DNA from: Saprospiraceae bacterium
GTDB lineage: Bacteria; Bacteroidota; Bacteroidia; Chitinophagales; Saprospiraceae
Assembly: GCA_021739645.1 (NCBI GenBank)
Contig: JAIPBL010000061.1
Span: forward strand, 1 to 37,675
DNA length: 37,675 nucleotides
Direction: 5' to 3'
The translations under genes and the position numbers were made by a program. A model generated the notes under the pieces. The model worked only from the letters and a program-made list of their open reading frames with translations, did no database searches and was not told where the DNA came from. Shown one piece after another: positions 32,352 to 37,675 of this stretch. The first letter of the stretch is position 1; every line of letters begins with the position of its first letter.

Positions 32352-33410
32352 TCACCACCGAATAAGAGATGCCCCCCAAGTAAACCCACTTCCAAAAGCG
32401 GCAATACAAATCAGGTCGCCTTTTTTCACTTTACCAGCCTCCCAAGCCTCACATAGTGCAATGGGAATAGTGGCAGCAGTTGTATTTCCATATCGCTGGA
32501 TATTATTCCAAACCTTATCGTCTGGCAAACCAAGTCGCCGCTGCACGAACTGGCTGATGCGCAAATTAGCTTGGTGCGGTATGAACAAGTCAATATCGGC
32601 TGTAGTTAGACCCTGGTCATCAAGTACTTCTTTAATGACTTCCGGAAACTTTGTGACTGCTGCTTTAAAGACCAGTTGGCCATCCATTTCTGGATAGGTC
32701 ATTGAATTATCCATCATTTTTTGGGTCAAAAATAACCCTCCAAATTCTTGGTTCTCATTATATCCAAAGTCGGTTTCCTTATCATGGTAGCCACTATGGC
32801 AGCCAGGGTTTATGAAAGCCAACTGCTCGGCATGTGTGCCATCGGAGTGCAGTTTCGAGGTTAAAATCCCCTGCCCTACCTCCTCAGTGGGCTGTAGTAA
32901 AACCGCACCACCGCCGTCACCAAAAAGCACTGTCACATTGCGCCCACGAGTCGAAAAATCGAGCCCCATCGAGTGCACTTCCGCACCTACGAGCAAGATA
33001 TTTTTGTACATGCCGGAGCGAATAAACTGGTCGGCTACCGTAAGGCCATAGACAAACCCAGAGCATTGGTTGCGGATGTCGAGTGCTCCTATTTCGGTAT
33101 GGGTGATGCCAAGTTCCCGCTGCAAAAGCACGCCACATCCTGGAAAGAAATAATCAGGGCTCAGGGTTGCGAAGATGATGAAGTCAACGTCTTCCTTGGT
33201 GATGCCTGCACGTTGGATGGCAATTTCGGCAGCCCTGGCTCCAACTGTTGTAGTCGTTTCCTCATGCCGTTTGGCATAGCGCCGCTCCACAATGCCGCTT
33301 CGTTCCTGAATCCAATCATCGGAAGTGTCCATGTGTTTCATCAGGTCGAAATTGGTCACTACTTTCTCTGGAACATAGAAGCCGATTCCGGCAATTTTAG
33401 TGCTTGGCAT
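32352..33410 (-). CDS. fabH: 3-oxoacyl-ACP synthase III (FabH-type ketosynthase)
   Basis: The predicted product has 352 residues. It is a thiolase-fold enzyme that condenses an acyl-CoA primer with malonyl-ACP to start fatty acid chains. The catalytic triad is in place: Cys116 in DIRNQCSGFVYG, His279 in IPHQAN and Asn309 in RYGNTTAAT. GDGGGAVLL (164-172) and the C-terminal AAFGSGFTWGASLIRW are typical. It is some 30 residues longer than E. coli FabH, mainly through an insert around 200-240 (NPGCHSGYHDKETDFGYNEN), as in many second FabH copies of Bacteroidota; the substrate may thus differ from acetyl-CoA. No acpP, plsX or fab genes are adjacent, so it is not the usual fab operon copy. Confidence 0.92.
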   Translation of the reverse strand: MPSTKIAGIGFYVPEKVVTNFDLMKHMDTSDDWIQERSGIVERRYAKRHEETTTTVGARAAEIAIQRAGITKEDVDFIIFATLSPDYFFPGCGVLLQRELGITHTEIGALDIRNQCSGFVYGLTVADQFIRSGMYKNILLVGAEVHSMGLDFSTRGRNVTVLFGDGGGAVLLQPTEEVGQGILTSKLHSDGTHAEQLAFINPGCHSGYHDKETDFGYNENQEFGGLFLTQKMMDNSMTYPEMDGQLVFKAAVTKFPEVIKEVLDDQGLTTADIDLFIPHQANLRISQFVQRRLGLPDDKVWNNIQRYGNTTAATIPIALCEAWEAGKVKKGDLICIAAFGSGFTWGASLIRW

Positions 33411-33553
33411 TTATAGTGTATTTAGTTTAAAAACTCAAGATGGACGTGGCAATTTGCTATTTATGCTTCATTTTGAAAATCATTGGGTTGGGTCGCTGGG
33501 TTCAATGCCTAAGCCAGACCTAAACAACTCACAGCGCTAACCCCTAGATTCAT

Positions 33554-34705
33554 TCAGGCAACCGCTTCCATTTTCCGCAGCTCCACGATAGTTTTCAGCT
33601 TACCAACAAGAACTTCAATCTCGTCTTTTGTATTCAAATGTGAAAAGGAAAAACGGATTGTTTTTCGGCCAGGGTCAGCACCTATGGCTGCGAGTACGTG
33701 GGAGCCAACCTCCGCACCAGAGCTACAGGCACTTCCTCCAGAAGCGCTCACCCCTGCGATGTCTAGTTGCAGGAGCAGCAATTCCGATTTAGCCGAAGCA
33801 GGAAACGAAACACTGAGTACGGTGTAGAGGTTGTTGCCTTCTATGTCTCCATTGAATTGAATATCCTCGAAATTTTCCAAGAGTTGTTCTATCAGGTACT
33901 GGCGCAAATCTTCGATATAGCCACGGCGTTCGGCCATGTTTCCACAAGCCAAGCTCAATGCTTTTGCCATCCCAACAATGCCATAAGCATTCTCAGTGCC
34001 GCCCCGCATGTTGCGCTCCTGACCGCCGCCATCAATAAACGGCTTGAGCTTGGCCTCATGGTTGATGTAAATAAACCCCACCCCTTTCGGGCCATGAAAC
34101 TTGTGCGCACCGCCTGTTAGGAAGTGGATTTTAATTTTCGAAACATCGAATGGGAAATGCCCCATCGTCTGAACGGTATCGGAGTGGTACAGTGCCCCGT
34201 AATTCTCACAAAGCCGGCTGATTCGCTCCATATCGCTCATTGTGCCAATTTCGTTGTTGGCATGCATCAGGCTGACCAGTGTGCGGCCACTTTGGTCGCT
34301 TTGAAGCAGTTCCTCAAGTTGTTCGTAATCCAGTCGCCCTTTTTCATCCACACGAAGCATTTCCAACTTAACTCCTTGATGTTCAAGTATTTCGAGGGGG
34401 TGCGACACGCAGTGGTGTTCAGTTGGTGAGCTGATAATGCGCTGCACACCGAGGTCTCGCACAGCACATTTCAGGGCCATGTTGCTGCTCTCGGTGCCCC
34501 CGCTGGTGAAGAATATTTCACCGATACTCGCTCCAATGAGCTTTGCCACCGTTTTTCTTGATTCCTCAATGACCGCCCGCATGGCCCTTCCCTCGGCATG
34601 GATGCTCGATGGGTTGCCGTAATGCTCCCGCATAACTCCGCTCATAGCTTCAATGACCTCAGGCAGGAGCGGCGTAGTTGCCGCATTGTCCAAATAAATT
34701 CTCAT
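33554..34705 (-). CDS. Cysteine desulfurase (NifS/IscS-like)
   Basis: The predicted product has 383 residues. This PLP enzyme takes sulfur from L-cysteine for Fe-S clusters, tRNA thiolation and cofactors. Visible are YLDNAATTP (4-12), TSGGTESSN (67-75), EHHCV (96-100), HANNEIG (148-154), HSDTVQTMGHFPFD (174-187), the PLP lysine in GGAHKFHGPKGVGF (198-211, Lys202), RGGTEN (234-239) and the active-site Cys in GGSACSSGAEVGSHVL (323-338, Cys327). No IscU, HesB or ferredoxin gene lies alongside, so it is a stand-alone copy; the name iscS or nifS is not chosen. The ATG at 34705 gives the standard start. It diverges from the methyltransferase. Confidence 0.95.
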   Translation of the reverse strand: MRIYLDNAATTPLLPEVIEAMSGVMREHYGNPSSIHAEGRAMRAVIEESRKTVAKLIGASIGEIFFTSGGTESSNMALKCAVRDLGVQRIISSPTEHHCVSHPLEILEHQGVKLEMLRVDEKGRLDYEQLEELLQSDQSGRTLVSLMHANNEIGTMSDMERISRLCENYGALYHSDTVQTMGHFPFDVSKIKIHFLTGGAHKFHGPKGVGFIYINHEAKLKPFIDGGGQERNMRGGTENAYGIVGMAKALSLACGNMAERRGYIEDLRQYLIEQLLENFEDIQFNGDIEGNNLYTVLSVSFPASAKSELLLLQLDIAGVSASGGSACSSGAEVGSHVLAAIGADPGRKTIRFSFSHLNTKDEIEVLVGKLKTIVELRKMEAVA

Positions 34706-34739
34706 AAATATTATTGTCAGTTTGCTTTAACCCTGTTTG

Positions 34740-34747
34740 CAAATGTA
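34740..34747 (-). promoter_or_regulatory. Putative -7 element of the cysteine desulfurase gene
   Basis: On the minus strand TACATTTG matches TAnnTTTG, 34 bp before the ATG at 34705. No -33 TTTG at the expected place. Confidence 0.45.
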
Positions 34748-34770
34748 GAAAAATCTTTTGCGGTAGTACC

Positions 34771-34778
34771 TATCTTTG
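34771..34778 (+). promoter_or_regulatory. Putative -7 element of the methyltransferase gene
   Basis: TATCTTTG matches TAnnTTTG. It ends only 4 bp before the first ATG (34783), so transcription would begin at or just after that codon. Either the message is leaderless, or a later in-frame ATG (34792, 34795 or 34813) is the real start. Confidence 0.45.
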
Positions 34779-34782
34779 CAGC

Positions 34783-35565
34783 ATGATAGAAATGATGCAG
34801 GAACAAGCTACGATGGAGGCGACCTCAAAGAAAGAGTGGTTCAAGGATTGGTTTAACTCGCCTTACTACCATTTGCTGTATAAAAACAGGGACGAAAACG
34901 AGGCAGAAAACTTCATTGACCGGCTGCTTGAAGAACTGAACCCGCAAAGCCATTCCACCATTCTGGACCTTGCCTGTGGCAAGGGGCGCTACTCCCGATA
35001 CCTTGCAAAAAAAGGTTATTGCGTGACGGGGCTTGATATTGCTGAAGAAAGCATCCGCTTTGCACAACAGTTTGAAAATGAGCACCTTACCTTCTTTCAG
35101 CACGATATGCGACTGCCTTACCGAATCAATTACTTCGACTATATCTTCAACTTTTTTACCAGCTTCGGTTATTTTGAAACGGAGAAAGACCACCTAAAAA
35201 CAGTCGTCAACATTGCCAAAGGACTGAGACCAGAAGGCAAGTTTGTCCTCGATTTTTTCAACTCGAATAAAGTCATTCGCAACTTGCGACACGAGGAAGA
35301 AAAATTGGTCGGCGCTGTCAATTTTCGCATTCAAAGAAGTGTAGATGCACAGGGCTATATTTTGAAAAACATCCAATTTGAGGACAAGGGCGAGCATTTT
35401 GACTTCACGGAGCGAGTGCGGGCATTTACCCTCGAAGACTTTGAAAAAATGTTCACCAAAGCTGGTCTCAAAATCGCCAAAACCTTTGGTTGTCACGAAC
35501 TTTCACCTTTCGATGAGGCCAATTCTGATAGATTGATTTTGGTTGGTTGTAAAAGTGGGTGTTGA
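34783..35565 (+). CDS. Class I SAM-dependent methyltransferase
   Basis: The predicted product is 260 residues from the ATG at 34783; ATGs at 34792, 34795 and 34813 are also possible and the nearby -7 element favours one of them. The Rossmann-fold methyltransferase core has motif I LDLACGKGR (61-69), the acidic residue after strand 2 (VTGLDIAEESI, Asp85), HDMRLPYRINYFDYIFNFFTSFGYF where the acceptor pocket usually lies, and GLRPEGKFVLDFFN. The C-terminal half has a DFTERVRAFTLEDFEKMFTKAGLKI pattern seen in many small-molecule methyltransferases. The substrate is unknown. It diverges from the cysteine desulfurase. Confidence 0.9.
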   Translation: MIEMMQEQATMEATSKKEWFKDWFNSPYYHLLYKNRDENEAENFIDRLLEELNPQSHSTILDLACGKGRYSRYLAKKGYCVTGLDIAEESIRFAQQFENEHLTFFQHDMRLPYRINYFDYIFNFFTSFGYFETEKDHLKTVVNIAKGLRPEGKFVLDFFNSNKVIRNLRHEEEKLVGAVNFRIQRSVDAQGYILKNIQFEDKGEHFDFTERVRAFTLEDFEKMFTKAGLKIAKTFGCHELSPFDEANSDRLILVGCKSGC

Positions 35566-35631
35566 TTCATGGCTTCACGGGTTCATGGTTGTCGTAAGAG
35601 GCAACAATCAAGCAATGAAACATTGAAGCAA

Positions 35632-36720
35632 TTACTCCACCAACATCTTCGCCACTCCCGAGGTACTCTTCACCTGTAAGTCACCATTTTCATCGCTGTA
35701 AATAAACATCGCTTCTATGCCTTCGAGGTGAGAGGCTAGTTCGTAGGCTTCGTCCAGCCCAAGTACCATAAACCCTGTGGCGAGGGCATCCGGTTCGAGG
35801 CAGTCCACCCCGAAAACAGAGGCACTGAGCAGGTTGCTGCGCTTGGGGTATCCTGTGCGGGGGTCAATGAAATGGCTGTATTTTACGCCATCTACTTCAT
35901 AAAAATTCCGGTAGCTTCCGGAGGTCGAAACTGACATGTTTTCCAATTTTATGATACGGGTAAAATCGGTGATTTCCGCCTCCGATTTTGGGGTATTGAT
36001 GCCTATCGTCCACCAGTCGTCCTTGGGGTTTTTGCCCCTGGCCCTGCTCTCTCCACCGATGTCCACGAGATAGTTTTTGATGCCTTTTAGTTCCAGGAAC
36101 ACGGCCACGGCGTCAATTCCATACCCTTGGCCAGTGCCGCCGAAGTCAAGTTGAACGCCCGGCTGAGTTTTGCGGAGCAACACAAAACCACTGCTATCAG
36201 ATTGTGTAACTTTTTGAAAACCAACGTATTGCAGCAAAGAATCCACTTTAAAGCTATCCGCTTTCTCGACTGGCTTGTGTGGCGTGTAGCCGAATCCCCA
36301 GTAGTTGACGAGCGGCATGATGGTGGGGTCAAAGGCTTGGCTAGTGCGCTGATTGACCACTCTCGCCACCAATAAATTTTTGAAAAAATGGTAGTTTTTA
36401 ACCTGCCCACAGGTGCCAGGATTTGCCACGCAATTTGAATAATCCTTGAAATTCAAGCCAAGAGAGAAACTGCTGTCGGCTTGATTAAATCTTGACACCG
36501 TGGAATTTGGTTCATACGTTGAAATTTCGTGGTTGATGGCAATCAACAACGAGTCAACAGCATGGGAAAAATCCCGTTCTAGGCTGTCCTGATACGTTAC
36601 CTTGTAGTAAGTGCCCATCGTTTTGCCCTCGACGGTGAGATATGCAACGGTCTGGTTTTCGGGTTGGCAAGCGCCAAATAGCAGTGCGAACCCTGCAAGA
36701 ATAATTGTTTGTTTTTTCAT
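35632..36720 (-). CDS. apbE: FAD:protein FMN transferase (ApbE), lipoprotein
   Basis: The predicted product has 362 residues. The lipobox FGAC gives lipidated Cys18, so the enzyme faces the periplasm, where ApbE links FMN from FAD to Thr/Ser of Rnf/Nqr subunits and other flavoproteins. Motifs: GKTMGTYYKV near the start, EISTYEPNSTVSRFN, FDPTIMPLVNYWGFG, DFGGTGQGYGIDAVA, DIGGESRARGKNP, SVSTSGSYRNF, SHFIDPRTGYP and EPDALATGFMVLG. An insert with two Cys (CVANPGTCG) precedes FDPT. No Rnf or Nqr genes are in the window, so its client is elsewhere. Its start codon abuts the T-run of the terC terminator. Confidence 0.94.
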   Translation of the reverse strand: MKKQTIILAGFALLFGACQPENQTVAYLTVEGKTMGTYYKVTYQDSLERDFSHAVDSLLIAINHEISTYEPNSTVSRFNQADSSFSLGLNFKDYSNCVANPGTCGQVKNYHFFKNLLVARVVNQRTSQAFDPTIMPLVNYWGFGYTPHKPVEKADSFKVDSLLQYVGFQKVTQSDSSGFVLLRKTQPGVQLDFGGTGQGYGIDAVAVFLELKGIKNYLVDIGGESRARGKNPKDDWWTIGINTPKSEAEITDFTRIIKLENMSVSTSGSYRNFYEVDGVKYSHFIDPRTGYPKRSNLLSASVFGVDCLEPDALATGFMVLGLDEAYELASHLEGIEAMFIYSDENGDLQVKSTSGVAKMLVE

Positions 36721-36727
36721 AAAAAAA

Positions 36728-36747
36728 AGGCGGGTTTTGACCCGCCT
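36728..36747 (-). terminator. Strong intrinsic terminator between terC and apbE
   Basis: On the minus strand, AGGCGGGT and ACCCGCCT pair perfectly (36728-36735 with 36740-36747, 4-nt loop) and are followed by eight T's that run straight into the apbE ATG at 36720. The whole terC-apbE gap is only 39 bp. Confidence 0.85.
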
Positions 36748-36759
36748 GATTGAGTTTTC

Positions 36760-37629
36760 TTAAATGATTTCTCCGTCAAATAACTTATCACCTTCTTTCA
36801 TCAAACCATCCGCTTTGGCCTGCTCACCAGCACCATGAAGCTGAACTGGTTGTTCTTTTTTGCGCAACCGCATATTGAGGAACTCAACAAAAAGTGAGAA
36901 GGCAATGGCAAAATAAAGGTAGCCTTTCGGCACCGTGCCGACTTCGCTGCCCAAAATCACAAGATGCCCGAGGTGTGCACCTTCCACGATGAGCATGAAG
37001 CCAATCATAATCAAAAATGCCAGGCCGAGCATCTGGATGGTCGGGTGTTCGTCAACGAATCGTCCAACAGGGACTGCGAACAGCATCATGATTAACACAG
37101 AAATTATCACCGCCACAATCATGATTACCAATGCCCCATGCACACCGTTTGTCATACCCACAGCCGTCAGGATGGAGTCGAAGGAAAAAACGATGTTGAT
37201 GACGGTGATTTGGAGGATGACACTTTGCATGGTGGCCATGCCTTTTTTCTTCTCGTCGCTGTGGACAGGCTCACCTTCCAGTTTGTGATGTATTTCGGAG
37301 GTGCTTTTATAGAGCAAAAACAGGCCCCCAAGTATCAAGATAATGCTCTGTCCTGATAACCCGCCATGAACGAAGGCATTGTCAAACTCAATCCAGTTTT
37401 CGCTCATGGCCACCAACACCGAGATGCCGAACAAGAGGACGATCCGGAGCACCATAGCCAACAAAAGGCCAATGTTTGCTGCTCTTTTCTGTTGGTCACG
37501 GGGCAGTTTGTTGGCGGCTATGGAGATGAAAATGATGTTGTCAATGCCGAGGACAATCTCCAAGAACGTGAGCGTCAGGAGGCTCATCCAAGTATCAAAA
37601 CTGGCGAAGTTGGGCAGTATGAAATCCAT
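36760..37629 (-). CDS. TerC-family integral membrane protein
   Basis: The predicted product has 289 residues and about seven transmembrane helices. Family marks are LTFLEIVLGIDNIIFISI (helix 1, with the conserved Glu and Asp), the internal repeat VINIVFSFDSILTAVGMTNGVHGALVIM with the second acidic pair, HPTIQMLGLAFLIMIGFMLIVEG, and KGYLYFAIAFSLFVEFLNMR near the end. TerC/Alx/MeeF/MeeY-type proteins are linked to Mn2+ export or metallation of exported enzymes and to tellurite phenotypes. No other ter genes are near, so tellurite resistance is not inferred. A hairpin leader repeat ends 11 nt before the ATG. A Mn riboswitch before it cannot be judged, because the window ends 46 bp upstream. Confidence 0.93.
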   Translation of the reverse strand: MDFILPNFASFDTWMSLLTLTFLEIVLGIDNIIFISIAANKLPRDQQKRAANIGLLLAMVLRIVLLFGISVLVAMSENWIEFDNAFVHGGLSGQSIILILGGLFLLYKSTSEIHHKLEGEPVHSDEKKKGMATMQSVILQITVINIVFSFDSILTAVGMTNGVHGALVIMIVAVIISVLIMMLFAVPVGRFVDEHPTIQMLGLAFLIMIGFMLIVEGAHLGHLVILGSEVGTVPKGYLYFAIAFSLFVEFLNMRLRKKEQPVQLHGAGEQAKADGLMKEGDKLFDGEII

Positions 37630-37640
37630 AAATTCAGGCT

Positions 37641-37670
37641 TTGTGGTCGCCCAATTTATTGGGCTGACCG
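37641..37670 (-). promoter_or_regulatory. Hairpin leader element, copy 2 (before terC)
   Basis: On the minus strand the core GCCCAATAAATTGGGC (37649-37664) is extended by GGTC on the left and GACC on the right, with the same bulged A as copy 1. It ends 11 nt before the terC ATG. It differs from copy 1 at two positions out of 30, and those two restore pairing with each other. Confidence 0.55.
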
Positions 37671-37675
37671 ATGTT

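Noticed and set aside
37630-37675. Manganese (yybP-ykoY) riboswitch before terC
   Set aside because: Only 46 bp of upstream sequence is available and it shows the repeat hairpin, not the riboswitch consensus; it cannot be judged further.

Overview
This window looks like chromosomal DNA from a member of the Bacteroidota, most likely near the Saprospiraceae. That placement is inferred from gene content and was not computed. The supporting signs are two proteins with C-terminal type IX secretion (T9SS) sorting domains, a DUF5686/carboxypeptidase-regulatory outer-membrane protein, SprB-like, PKD and Ig-like surface modules, two ECF sigma/anti-sigma pairs, a lipobox protein repertoire, and TAnnTTTG-type -7 elements in place of E. 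coli-style promoters. No rRNA, tRNA, CRISPR array, prophage or intact transposase gene was seen.

Layout. 1-7423: a DAHP synthase gene (+) converges on a minus-strand run: an unusual antitoxin plus Doc/Fic toxin, lysA, a lipoprotein that looks like a catalytically dead histidine phosphatase, a DUF1080 protein and a DUF5686 protein. 7527-9061: a VOC protein, and an ECF sigma factor with a small membrane anti-sigma candidate. 9097-14188 (-): a creatininase-family hydrolase, a J-domain-like protein, a Na+/solute symporter with a tiny two-helix membrane protein, and a secreted protein of the family often mislabelled asparagine synthetase B. 14534-16630 (+): a membrane-anchored vWA protein. 16785-23138 (-): a secreted protein of about 2,117 residues with 13 Ig-like modules and calcium-binding loops. 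23988-25262 (-): rarA. 25456-31615 (+): a surface locus made of a T9SS-exported SprB-repeat protein, an ECF sigma factor, a predicted inner-membrane anti-sigma protein with a beta-barrel-like C-terminus, a PKD/SprB lipoprotein and a second T9SS cargo. 32352-37629: FabH, cysteine desulfurase, a SAM methyltransferase, ApbE and TerC.

How the genes may work together. The coherent unit is 25456-30562. A secreted repeat protein and a lipoprotein with a related repeat flank a sigma/anti-sigma pair whose anti-sigma partner could span from cytoplasm to outer membrane. This suggests a self-monitoring surface system, which is an inference. The remaining genes are mainly core metabolism and envelope functions.

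Non-coding structure is rich. Two MITE-like elements (3282-3504 and 10717-10869) share ISL3-like terminal inverted repeats and each has a perfect 8-bp target duplication; a third, solo end lies at 31747. A hairpin element with compensating base changes sits 10-11 nt before the start codons of both the DAHP synthase gene and terC, at the two ends of the window. Several other perfect hairpins punctuate the gene boundaries.
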